DNA from: Mesoaciditogaceae bacterium
GTDB taxonomy: Bacteria > Thermotogota > Thermotogae > Mesoaciditogales > Mesoaciditogaceae
DNA length: 6,493 bases
Reading direction: 5' to 3'
Assembly (NCBI GenBank): GCA_015486145.1
Contig: WFSH01000189.1
Coordinates: 1-6,493, forward strand
Below, one piece after another: positions 1 through 6,321 of the stretch. The notes beneath the pieces were generated by a model, which was not told where the DNA came from, did not search any database, and saw only the letters and a program-made list of their open reading frames with translations. The translations under genes and the position numbers were made by a program. Within the stretch, counting starts at the first letter, position 1, and each line of letters starts with the position of its first letter.

Positions 1-1046
1 AAGTTTATCAAGCGTTCGCTATTATTATGGCCAGTGGCGGCTGTGGACAGATTTACGAAAACACCACTAACCCAGATGTTACTACTGGCGATGGAATAGC
101 AACAGCTTACAGAGTCGGAGCTGAAATTATGGATATGGAATTCTTTCAATTTCATCCTACAACTTTGTACAATCCTGGTAATCTCTCTTTTTTAATATCA
201 GAAAGTGTCAGAGGCGAAGGTGCTGTGTTGCGCAACAGCAGGGGAAAAAGATTTATGCCATCCTACCACAAATTAGCTGAACTTGCCCCAAGGGATATTG
301 TGGCAAGAGCTATTTCAGATGAAATCGCACAAGGGGACAAACCATATGTATGGATAGACGCTACCCAACTTGATCCAGACTACATCGTACACCGTTTTCC
401 CACCATTTTCCGAACTTTAAAGGATCAGGGATTTGACATGCGAAAAGAGTGGATACCGGTTGTACCCGCTGCACATTACATGATGGGTGGGATCAAAACA
501 GATACCTTTGGGAGAACAGGTTTGAAAAATCTCTACGCCTGTGGTGAAGTTGCCTGCACAGGGGTACACGGAGCCAACCGTTTGGCGAGCAATTCTCTAC
601 TTGAAGGTCTTGTTTTTGCCCATCGAGTTTATCAAGCGATCAAAGCGGAAAAAATCAGAAGAAATTATGGAGCAGATGATCTTGCAATTCCACTTATAAA
701 ATCCTACGGTTCACCCTCTTTAGACTTGAAAAGCATAAGAGAAAAGTTAAGAAAGAAGATGATGAACCAAGCAGGTATTAAAAGAAACGAAGGTGATTTA
801 AAAGAGTTACTTGATTGGTTGCAAGAAAAATTGAAACTGATCTCTGATAGTAAATATGTCAATGAAAGTTTATGGGAATTAAAAAATATGATAACGGTGG
901 GAATTCTGATCGCAAGAGCTGCCATTTTGCGAAAAGAAAGCAGAGGCGCGCACTTCCGAATTGATTACCCGCGATCAAATAATGATTGGGCTAATGCGCA
1001 TATAGTACAAATAGTCTCAAAGGGGGAGAAATATGTACTGGAATGA
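1..1046 (+). CDS. nadB: L-aspartate oxidase NadB, 5'-truncated by window edge
   Basis: Flavoenzyme that oxidises L-aspartate to iminoaspartate, the first step of de novo NAD synthesis; the product goes to quinolinate synthase NadA. The reading frame is already open at base 3, before the first ATG (27), and reads VYQAFAII into MASGGCGQIY, so the gene is cut by the window rather than starting at 27. Counting from the Met at 27, the conserved active-site residues fall at H43 (FQFHPT), R89 (APRDIVARAI), H150 (AAHYMMGG) and R185 (HGANRLASNS). All four keep a constant offset of 201 from E. coli NadB H244, R290, H351 and R386, so about 193 N-terminal residues, including the dinucleotide-binding GxGxxG, are missing. 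The GEVACTGVHGANRLASNSLLE flavin segment and the C-terminal helical domain with SRGAHFRIDYP are intact. Succinate dehydrogenase/fumarate reductase flavoprotein is the main alternative, but these motifs and the following nadC favour NadB. The end overlaps nadC by 14 nt. Confidence 0.95.
   Translation, partial: VYQAFAIIMASGGCGQIYENTTNPDVTTGDGIATAYRVGAEIMDMEFFQFHPTTLYNPGNLSFLISESVRGEGAVLRNSRGKRFMPSYHKLAELAPRDIVARAISDEIAQGDKPYVWIDATQLDPDYIVHRFPTIFRTLKDQGFDMRKEWIPVVPAAHYMMGGIKTDTFGRTGLKNLYACGEVACTGVHGANRLASNSLLEGLVFAHRVYQAIKAEKIRRNYGADDLAIPLIKSYGSPSLDLKSIREKLRKKMMNQAGIKRNEGDLKELLDWLQEKLKLISDSKYVNESLWELKNMITVGILIARAAILRKESRGAHFRIDYPRSNNDWANAHIVQIVSKGEKYVLE
1021..1028 (+). promoter_or_regulatory. 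Ribosome binding site of nadC inside nadB
   Basis: AGGGGGAG lies 4 nt before the nadC ATG and within the nadB reading frame. It fixes the nadC start and supports translational coupling across the 14-nt overlap. Confidence 0.75.
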
Positions 1047-1869
1047 TGAATTAGTGAATGAAATCATTCGAAAGGCTATTTTGGAGGATATAGGAATGGG
1101 GGATGTTACTACTGACAATCTGATCGAAGCTGATCACCAAAGCGAGGCTTTTGTCCTGGCTAAAGAAAAAGGAATCATCGCCGGATTGAATGTGGCACGA
1201 ATGGTCTTTAAGCACTTTGATCAACACATAGAGTTTAAACCGTTATTCAAAGATGGCGATAAAGTTAAAGCTGGTGATAAAGTCGCAAAACTGAGAGGCT
1301 CTACCAAAGCTATTCTTAAAGGTGAACGAGTTGCGCTTAATTTTTTGCAGAGGTTGTCTGGGATAGCAACAAAAACTCATCACTGTGTTACACTTGTTAA
1401 AGATTTTCCCGTTCGTGTTACTGATACACGTAAAACCACTCCCACTCTTAGAATATTGGAAAAATATGCTGTTGCAATTGGAGGAGGTTACAACCATAGA
1501 ATGGGCTTGTACGATGCTGTTATGATCAAGGATAATCACATCATCGCAGCCGGTGGTATATTGAAAGCAGTCAATGCCCTCAGATCTAAAATTCCCCATA
1601 CTGTTAAAATTGAGGTAGAAGCAGAAAACATGGCTGAAGTCAAAGAGGCGGTTGAAGCAAGAGCAGATATAATCATGCTTGACAACATGGATACAAAGAC
1701 AATGTTTGACGCTGTAAACTACATAAATGGTCGTGCCATTGTAGAAGCTTCAGGGGGCATAACAGAAAAAAACATAAGAGAAGTTGCCAAAACTGGTGTG
1801 GATGTAATTTCTATTGGCGCATTAACGACCCATGTTGAATCATTGGATATCAGTTTGGAAGTGTTGTAA
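1033..1869 (+). CDS. nadC: Nicotinate-nucleotide pyrophosphorylase (quinolinate phosphoribosyltransferase)
   Basis: Converts quinolinate plus PRPP to nicotinate mononucleotide, CO2 and pyrophosphate, the last de novo-specific step of NAD synthesis, in the cytoplasm. The 278-residue product has the usual family length. The N-terminal alpha/beta domain includes LEDIGMGDVTTD (17-28). The barrel domain carries ER-ALNFLQRLSGIAT (98-113), DTRKTTPTLR (131-140), the GGGYNHRMGLYDAVMIKDNH block (150-169), IEVEAE (193-198), IMLDNMD (214-220) and VEASGGIT. Basic substrate-binding residues R99, R133, K134, H155, R156 and K166 match those known in the M. tuberculosis enzyme with a constant offset of 6. The ATG at 1033 is chosen because AGGGGGAG ends 4 bases before it; it lies inside the last codons of nadB, implying coupled translation. 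No key residue is missing. Confidence 0.97.
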   Translation: MYWNDELVNEIIRKAILEDIGMGDVTTDNLIEADHQSEAFVLAKEKGIIAGLNVARMVFKHFDQHIEFKPLFKDGDKVKAGDKVAKLRGSTKAILKGERVALNFLQRLSGIATKTHHCVTLVKDFPVRVTDTRKTTPTLRILEKYAVAIGGGYNHRMGLYDAVMIKDNHIIAAGGILKAVNALRSKIPHTVKIEVEAENMAEVKEAVEARADIIMLDNMDTKTMFDAVNYINGRAIVEASGGITEKNIREVAKTGVDVISIGALTTHVESLDISLEVL

Positions 1870-1908
1870 GCATAAGAAACTCAGTAAACTTTCTAACTGA
1901 GTCAACAC
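1861..1908. repeat. Nested inverted repeats overlapping the nadC stop
   Basis: The inner arms ACTCAGT (1879-1885) and ACTGAGT (1896-1902) form a 7-bp perfect stem with a 10-nt loop. Immediately outside the 3' arm, CAACAC (1903-1908) is complementary to GTGTTG (1861-1866), which is the last two nadC codons. The two stems could stack with a 12-nt bulge on the left side containing the stop codon. There is no T-run directly after, so this is not a textbook intrinsic terminator. It could be a mRNA 3'-end stabilising structure or a weak or factor-assisted terminator for the nad operon. Confidence 0.5.
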
Positions 1909-2212
1909 TCGGATCCGATTCCCAAAAACCAACTCTTTTTCGAGATCGTGTGGATAACATTTTTGAATAACGACACTCTTTGGCATCCTGAATGTCGCTT
2001 TTCAAGCAGTAGGGTTATTTTTGAAGCCTCGCCAAAATGATCTTTTTTGTCTGCATAAATTGAAGGGAGCCTTTTTCTCTTTTTAACCTCCAGACTTTTA
2101 CTTTACGTCATGAAAATCTGAGCAAAATGGAGATATCCAAAGGAATCTGTTCTGTTTCTATTTTAAGCGCTGAAAATCATCCAAAATTGGTTGAAAAAGG
2201 TTAAAAACGAGT
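1870..2212. other. Intergenic region without a supported gene
   Basis: Between nadC and the promoter of the sugar operon no reading frame has both a start with a ribosome binding site and a recognisable product. Beyond the repeats at its left end there are imperfect dyads. One is AATAACGACA (1966-1975) facing TGTC (1993-1996) and GTTATT (2014-2019). Another is CAGACTTT (2091-2098) facing AAAATCTG (2113-2120) with one mismatch. The region is rich in A and T runs. No tRNA, riboswitch consensus or clear terminator was recognised. The boundary between the nad operon and the sugar operon lies here. Confidence 0.6.
1909..1918. repeat. 10-bp perfect palindrome TCGGATCCGA
   Basis: TCGGATCCGA is its own reverse complement and abuts the nested repeats at 1861-1908. 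It could be a small protein-binding site or simply chance; no function can be assigned. Confidence 0.35.
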
Positions 2213-2241
2213 TTTACAAATATGTTTTGAAATATTATAAT
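2213..2241 (+). promoter_or_regulatory. Sigma-70-type promoter of the sugar operon
   Basis: TTTACA (2213-2218, five of six matches to TTGACA) is followed by a 17-bp spacer and a perfect TATAAT (2236-2241). Transcription would start near 2248, in the middle of the adjoining palindrome, leaving a leader of roughly 28 nt before the regulator's TTG. The -10 box shares its last two bases with the operator, so repressor binding should block RNA polymerase directly. Confidence 0.85.
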
Positions 2242-2255
2242 GTAATCGATTACAT
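2240..2255. promoter_or_regulatory. Operator for the adjacent LacI-family regulator
   Basis: ATGTAATCGATTACAT is a 16-bp perfect palindrome with the central CG typical of LacI/GalR-family operators. It overlaps the -10 box and predicted start site and lies 20 bp upstream of the regulator's start. Its TGTAA-n-CG-n-TTACA form matches the GalR/GalS operator type, and the regulator's recognition helix carries the same Val-Ala specificity pair. Negative autoregulation of the operon is the straightforward inference. Confidence 0.88.
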
Positions 2256-2262
2256 AAAAATC

Positions 2263-2268
2263 AGGTGA
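2263..2268 (+). promoter_or_regulatory. Ribosome binding site deciding the TTG start of the regulator
   Basis: AGGTGA ends 7 nt before the TTG at 2276. No in-frame ATG or GTG lies between the promoter and the conserved IKDVA motif, so this site supports TTG as the real start. Confidence 0.75.
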
Positions 2269-2275
2269 TGTACAG

Positions 2276-3292
2276 TTGAATTTTAGTATAAAAGATGTTG
2301 CTAGAACAGCAGGAGTTTCTGTAGCAACAGTTTCAAGAGTACTTAACAATTCTGATAAAGTGACAGAGGAAACGCGCTGGAAAGTCTTGAGAGCCGTTGA
2401 AACTTTGGGGTACGTTCCGAATTACTCTGCAAAAAGTTTAAGAACAAACTTTAGCAGGGGTATAGGCTTGGTTATATCTCATGACGTTGACTATTTTATA
2501 ACTTTTCCATATTTCTCGGAATTTATACGTGGTATGGGTCAAACGCTTTCCGGAACCGATTATCATTTGGTTATGGTAATGTCAACTGATTCCAGAGATG
2601 ATATAAGCTCGCACTTGCGTGCCTTTGAAAGAAAAGTAGTTGGTGGCGTAGTGCTTTTTGATGTAATGGATAATGATAAAAGAATCCCCGTTCTCAAGAA
2701 GTACAAGGTTCCTTTCGTTGTGGTTGGGCGTCCAAGCTTAGATGAAGACTATCTCTACGTCGATTCCGATAATGTGAAAGGTGGCATGATAGCTACAGAA
2801 CATCTTTTTAAGATAGGATGTAAAAGAGTGCTTTTCATAAACGGGCCAAAAGGTCATTCTGCTTCCAGGTATAGACTTAATGGTTACCTCAAGGCCCATA
2901 AAAAGTTCGGTGTTCAAGTCGATAAAAAACTTATTATCTACGTTAAAAGCGATTCAGACATGAAAAATGGTTATGAAATCGTAAAGTCTTCTATAGGCCA
3001 GATAAAATTTGATGGTATTTTTGTTTCTGGTGATTTCATGGCTACAGGCGCGATAAAAGCACTTAAAGATTCCGGAATACGTGTGGGAAGAGATATTCCG
3101 GTTGTTGGATTTGATGATGTGCCGATCGCTTCTATGGTAAGTCCTACTTTGACAACAGTTAAGCAGCCAATAAAAGATATAGGAAAAGCCGCAGCTTCTA
3201 CGCTCGTTGACGTGATGAATGGAAGAAATGCGACTTCGAAAGTTTTTGACGTATCATTGGTAATCAGACAATCAACTTCCAGGGAGGGTTAA
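2276..3292 (+). CDS. LacI/GalR-family transcriptional repressor
   Basis: DNA-binding repressor expected to sense a sugar and control the operon it heads. The 338-residue length is normal for the family. The N-terminal helix-turn-helix IKDVARTAGVSVATVSRVLN spans residues 5-24, followed by VTEETRWKVLRAVETLGYVPN and the hinge helix SAKSLRTN (51-58). Hinge L55 corresponds to the leucine that LacI and PurR wedge into the central CG step of the operator. Recognition positions V16 and A17 equal those of GalR/GalS. The periplasmic-binding-like effector domain follows. It keeps R200 (SRYRLNG, cf. LacI R197) and D280 (GFDDV, cf. LacI D274), the usual inducer contacts, and ends with the SPTLTTVKQP block. 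Translation starts at TTG. The promoter operator at 2240-2255 implies autorepression. The effector cannot be read from sequence; a glucoside or oligosaccharide is likely from the neighbours. Confidence 0.93.
   Translation: MNFSIKDVARTAGVSVATVSRVLNNSDKVTEETRWKVLRAVETLGYVPNYSAKSLRTNFSRGIGLVISHDVDYFITFPYFSEFIRGMGQTLSGTDYHLVMVMSTDSRDDISSHLRAFERKVVGGVVLFDVMDNDKRIPVLKKYKVPFVVVGRPSLDEDYLYVDSDNVKGGMIATEHLFKIGCKRVLFINGPKGHSASRYRLNGYLKAHKKFGVQVDKKLIIYVKSDSDMKNGYEIVKSSIGQIKFDGIFVSGDFMATGAIKALKDSGIRVGRDIPVVGFDDVPIASMVSPTLTTVKQPIKDIGKAAASTLVDVMNGRNATSKVFDVSLVIRQSTSREG
3281..3288 (+). promoter_or_regulatory. Ribosome binding site deciding the TTG start of the hydrolase
   Basis: AGGGAGGG lies in the last codons of the regulator gene, 7 nt before the TTG at 3296. 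The first in-frame ATG, ten codons in at 3323, has no comparable site, so TTG is preferred. Confidence 0.75.
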
Positions 3293-3295
3293 AAG

Positions 3296-5095
3296 TTGCA
3301 CACCATAAAATCTGGAAATCTTATGGCATTAATTGGAGAGGATGGATTCGTAGGAGGTGATGTTCAAGGACTATATTTTATGGACACACGATTTATCGGC
3401 AAGATCGTTCCGCATATTTCCAAAGAACTGTCTTTTTTAGGCGTTAAAGAGAAAAAAACAGACTCCATATCCTTTTGGTTCACATCAAAGGCCAATTCTA
3501 ATTCTGTTGATAACGATCTGTTATACGTGCTTTCATATAAAATCAAAGATGATGTGTTTACCGTTGAATCAGAATTTCTTAATTATTCTCCATTTGACAT
3601 AGAATTTCAGGTATCTTTTGTAATCGATTACACATTTGACGATATATTTGAAATCAGAGGTAAGCGGCTAAAAACTAAAAAATTTAACACTTTGTCCTCT
3701 TCAAAGGAAAATAAAATAGTATTGCGCGAGACGGAAAATGCAGATTACTTCTTAAAGATGAAAGGACCTCTTCGCAAGAAAATTCATGTGAGTTCCAAAG
3801 CAAAAGAAAAAATGAATACTTCTTTCATTCCCACTATAACTTTCAAGGGAAATTCTGTTGAACGTTCGATTTTTGAAGGATGCTCCAACAAATTACCAAG
3901 CATTTCTCTTCCACAGTTTGGTGGAAAAGTTGAACAACTCGTTAAAAGATCTGTCGAGGATCTTAAAATGCTTCTCTTAAAAACCAACTATGGAGCATTT
4001 CCTGCAGCGGGACTTCCCTGGTTTTCAACCATATTTGGAAGAGATTCTCTGATTTTTGCTCTTCAGACTATGGAAATATACCCAGAGATCGCTCACACCA
4101 TATTGAAAATTCTTGCTGTAACGCAAGCAAAAATTGAAGATGAACGTGCCGACGCAAAACCCGGAAAAATAGTTCATGAGATCAGGGTAGGGGAACTTTC
4201 TCTTTCCAGAAAGATCCCGTTCGGTGCTTATTATGGTAGTGTCGATGCTACTCCTCTTTTCTTAATGGTTATAGGCGAATATGCAAAACACTATGGAACA
4301 TCTATATTCAAAGAATTGGAAGAGTCCATCAATCTTGCAGCAGAATTTTTGGTTCAGAATGTTAGCAAGAGAGGTTATCTTACCTACAAGTCAAAATCAA
4401 AAGATGGCCTTTCAAATCAAGGATGGAAGGATTCTGGTAATTCGATCGTTTTCAAAAACGGAAGGATGGCAGAACCGCCAATTGCTCTTGTAGAAGTTCA
4501 AGTATATCTTTACGAGGCCTACAAAACTTTGATCAGTTTCTACGACGATGAGCGATCCCAAATGTATTTGCAAAGTGCAAGGAGACTTAAAGAACACTTC
4601 AACGAGGATTTTTGGATGAAAAATGAGAATTTTTTTGCGCTTGCCTTGGATGGAAGTGGAGAGCAGGTGAATTCCATAACCTCCAATCCCGGTCACTGTC
4701 TTATAAGTGACATCATTGATGATGATAGGGCAAAAATAGTAGCCGAAAGACTTATGAGGTCGGATATGTTTACAGGATGGGGAATAAGAACGATGTCTTC
4801 GCTCATGAGTGCATATAATCCCATCTCCTACCATAACGGAACGGTTTGGCCTCATGACAATTCGATCGTGTTAATGGGAATGGAGAAGCAAGGCTTTTTT
4901 GATATGGCTCGAAAACTTTCGAGCGCTTTACTCGATGCTGCTGAGTATTTTGATTGGCGTCTTCCAGAACTTTTTGGAGGAAATGACCGCTCTGATGGCA
5001 GGATAATACCGTACCCAGTTGCGTGTTCTCCCCAGCTCTGGTCGGTCGGCGCTGGGTTTGTAATTTCTAAAATTTTAAGGAGGGATCAGCAATGA
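3296..5095 (+). CDS. Amylo-alpha-1,6-glucosidase-like (glycogen-debranching-type) glycoside hydrolase
   Basis: Predicted cytoplasmic hydrolase of alpha-glucosidic linkages in a transported or stored glucan or oligosaccharide. An N-terminal beta-rich domain (about 1-200; GDE_N_bis type) shows DGFVGGDVQGLYFMDTR (17-33). An (alpha/alpha)6-barrel domain of the GDE/GH63-like group follows. Its motifs are PWFSTIFGRDSLIF (241-254), DAKPGKIVHEIR (286-297), YYGSVDATPLF (312-322), QGWKDS (375-380), EPPIALVEVQ (393-402), HNGTVWPHDNS (513-523) and LPELFGG (556-562). By analogy with GH63/GH15-like enzymes, D379 is the likely general acid and E558 the likely general base; this is inference. There is no signal peptide. 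It has no 4-alpha-glucanotransferase domain of the eukaryotic bifunctional enzyme. At 599 residues it is somewhat shorter than many bacterial relatives. It starts 3 bp after the regulator and ends with an ATGA overlap into the binding-protein gene. It contains an exact operator copy at 3619-3632. Exact substrate is unknown; glucosylglycerate- or sucrose-type glucosides cannot be excluded. Confidence 0.87.
   Translation: MHTIKSGNLMALIGEDGFVGGDVQGLYFMDTRFIGKIVPHISKELSFLGVKEKKTDSISFWFTSKANSNSVDNDLLYVLSYKIKDDVFTVESEFLNYSPFDIEFQVSFVIDYTFDDIFEIRGKRLKTKKFNTLSSSKENKIVLRETENADYFLKMKGPLRKKIHVSSKAKEKMNTSFIPTITFKGNSVERSIFEGCSNKLPSISLPQFGGKVEQLVKRSVEDLKMLLLKTNYGAFPAAGLPWFSTIFGRDSLIFALQTMEIYPEIAHTILKILAVTQAKIEDERADAKPGKIVHEIRVGELSLSRKIPFGAYYGSVDATPLFLMVIGEYAKHYGTSIFKELEESINLAAEFLVQNVSKRGYLTYKSKSKDGLSNQGWKDSGNSIVFKNGRMAEPPIALVEVQVYLYEAYKTLISFYDDERSQMYLQSARRLKEHFNEDFWMKNENFFALALDGSGEQVNSITSNPGHCLISDIIDDDRAKIVAERLMRSDMFTGWGIRTMSSLMSAYNPISYHNGTVWPHDNSIVLMGMEKQGFFDMARKLSSALLDAAEYFDWRLPELFGGNDRSDGRIIPYPVACSPQLWSVGAGFVISKILRRDQQ
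3619..3632. promoter_or_regulatory. Candidate intragenic auxiliary operator
   Basis: TGTAATCGATTACA, a 14-bp perfect palindrome, is identical to the core of the promoter operator at 2241-2254. Here it lies in the hydrolase gene and encodes the end of F108 through V-I-D-Y-T. Flanking bases differ (T before, C after), so only the core is shared. An exact second copy of a 14-mer in 6.5 kb is very unlikely by chance, and LacI-family repressors are known to use downstream intragenic operators such as lacO2. Function is inferred. Confidence 0.65.
5077..5084 (+). promoter_or_regulatory. Strong ribosome binding site of the binding-protein gene
   Basis: AAGGAGGG, near-ideal complement to the 16S rRNA 3' end, ends 7 nt before the ATG at 5092. 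It lies inside the hydrolase gene and fits the high expression expected for a periplasmic binding protein. Confidence 0.8.
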
Positions 5096-6321
5096 GAAAA
5101 TGGATTTTGGTAATTGGCATGATAGTCGCACTCTTTGCGGCTGCTTTTGCCACAACGGTTGTTACACTTGGCGGATGGGTTTCATCTCCTGTTGAGCAAA
5201 AGGCGATGGAAGCCGTAGTTGACGCTTTCAACCAGGAATACGCTGGGCAGATTGAACTGAAATATCAACCAATTGCTGGTAATTATACACTTAAACTCAC
5301 GAGTGAGCTATCAGCAGGAAACGCACCAGATATTTTTTACCTTGATTCATCTTACGCTCAGCAATTTATACGTTCGGGTGCTATATATCCTCTTAATTTC
5401 TTCGTCAAAAAGTACAATTTTCCCGTCTCCGATTTCAGCCCTTCTCTTCTAAAACCATTTGAGTACAATGGGCGTATCTATGGCTTCCCGAAAGATTTCT
5501 CAACACTTGTACTTTTCTACAACAAAAAGTTGTTCGACAAATATCATGTTGCCTATCCAACATCCAACTGGACTTGGCGTGATTTGCTCGATGCCGCGGA
5601 GAAACTCTCTCATCCTAAAGACGGCGTTTACGGCCTTGGATTATATAGCAATGCTCTTAACCGTGTCCTGCCATTCATTTACCAAAATGGCGGAAAGCTT
5701 GTAAATCCTAATCTCAGCACGGCTCTTGGCGATCCAGAAGATATACAGGCAATCAAATTTTATTTCGATCTACACACGAAATACAAAGTTGCGGTATCTC
5801 CACAAGATGTCGGAGCCGGATGGCTTGGGGACGAATTTGGAAAAGAAAAAGTTGCTATGATCGAAAGTGGACCATGGGCATACAGCTTTTTAAAGGAAGA
5901 ATATCCTCAGGTGGACTTTGGCGTTGCTCCTCTTCCGATGAACAGAAAGCGAGCCACAATGATATATACGGTTTGCTACGCGATCCCAAGGACATCCAAG
6001 AATAAAGATGCTGCTTTCAAAGCGATGGAGTTTTTGCTTGGAAAAGGGATGAAGATATTTACAGAGAAGCTGGGAGTCATTCCAACAAGAGATTCAATAA
6101 TAAAATCGGAGAAGTTGATGTCTAATCCTGTCAAACGAATTTTCATAGAAGGAAAAGAGTATGGACATGCTTGGTTCATACCAACACCGAGTGGAAATTC
6201 CTCAAAGCTTTTGGACAACGTGAATTCACTTTTCCAGGAAATATGGAGTGGTAAAACCACTGTTAAAGAAGCTATAAAAAAGATCGTTTCCAATTACGAT
6301 TCTTGGGTGAGCGGACAATGA
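5092..6321 (+). CDS. ABC transporter sugar-binding protein (SBP family 1)
   Basis: Extracytoplasmic receptor that captures a sugar and delivers it to the membrane permeases. The 409-residue precursor begins with a signal peptide: basic RK at 2-3, a hydrophobic core from W4 to F19, and a likely signal-peptidase-I cut after AFA (18-20). There is no lipobox cysteine, so it should be soluble in the periplasm, as is common in Thermotogota and unlike Gram-positive lipoprotein receptors. The mature part is a typical two-lobe type-1 binding protein. It shows VVTLGGW at the first strand, LTSELSAGNAPDIFYLDSSY, RIYGFPKDFSTLVLFYNKKL (hinge-region motif), KVAMIESGPWAY and DFGVAPLPM. Aromatic residues such as W268 and Y270-type positions in ESGPWAY are plausible sugar stackers. 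Its ATG overlaps the hydrolase TGA (ATGA), giving translational coupling. Ligand is not readable from sequence; an oligosaccharide or alpha-glucoside is likely from context. Confidence 0.92.
   Translation: MRKWILVIGMIVALFAAAFATTVVTLGGWVSSPVEQKAMEAVVDAFNQEYAGQIELKYQPIAGNYTLKLTSELSAGNAPDIFYLDSSYAQQFIRSGAIYPLNFFVKKYNFPVSDFSPSLLKPFEYNGRIYGFPKDFSTLVLFYNKKLFDKYHVAYPTSNWTWRDLLDAAEKLSHPKDGVYGLGLYSNALNRVLPFIYQNGGKLVNPNLSTALGDPEDIQAIKFYFDLHTKYKVAVSPQDVGAGWLGDEFGKEKVAMIESGPWAYSFLKEEYPQVDFGVAPLPMNRKRATMIYTVCYAIPRTSKNKDAAFKAMEFLLGKGMKIFTEKLGVIPTRDSIIKSEKLMSNPVKRIFIEGKEYGHAWFIPTPSGNSSKLLDNVNSLFQEIWSGKTTVKEAIKKIVSNYDSWVSGQ

Noticed and set aside
1..1046. Succinate dehydrogenase/fumarate reductase flavoprotein
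   Set aside because: The active-site spacing matches E. coli NadB exactly at four residues, the C-terminal end also fits NadB length, and nadC overlaps its end.
1243..1599. 118-codon open frame on the - strand opposite nadC
   Set aside because: It lies entirely within a well-conserved nadC and its composition is that of an antisense shadow.
1879..1902. Intrinsic terminator of the nad operon
   Set aside because: The 7-bp stem is not GC-rich and is followed by CAACAC rather than a T-run, so it was listed as an inverted repeat only.
1897..2037. Open + strand stretch of about 47 codons after nadC
   Set aside because: It has no ATG, only one GTG without a ribosome binding site, and no recognisable product.
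2030..2060. CAAAA/TTTTG dyad as a terminator facing either direction
   Set aside because: Only five A-T pairs can form, too weak to be a terminator.
2268..2279. Three-codon ORF (ATG TAC AGT TGA) overlapping the regulator's TTG as a possible leader peptide
   Set aside because: The ATG directly follows AGGTG with no proper spacing, so the same ribosome site serves the TTG better. A chance ATG is the simpler reading.
4412..4855. 147-codon open frame on the - strand opposite the hydrolase
   Set aside because: It is antisense to strongly conserved hydrolase motifs and its translation has no recognisable domain or ribosome binding site.
5976..6293. 105-codon open frame on the - strand opposite the binding protein
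   Set aside because: It is antisense to the conserved C-terminal lobe of the binding protein, with no independent support.
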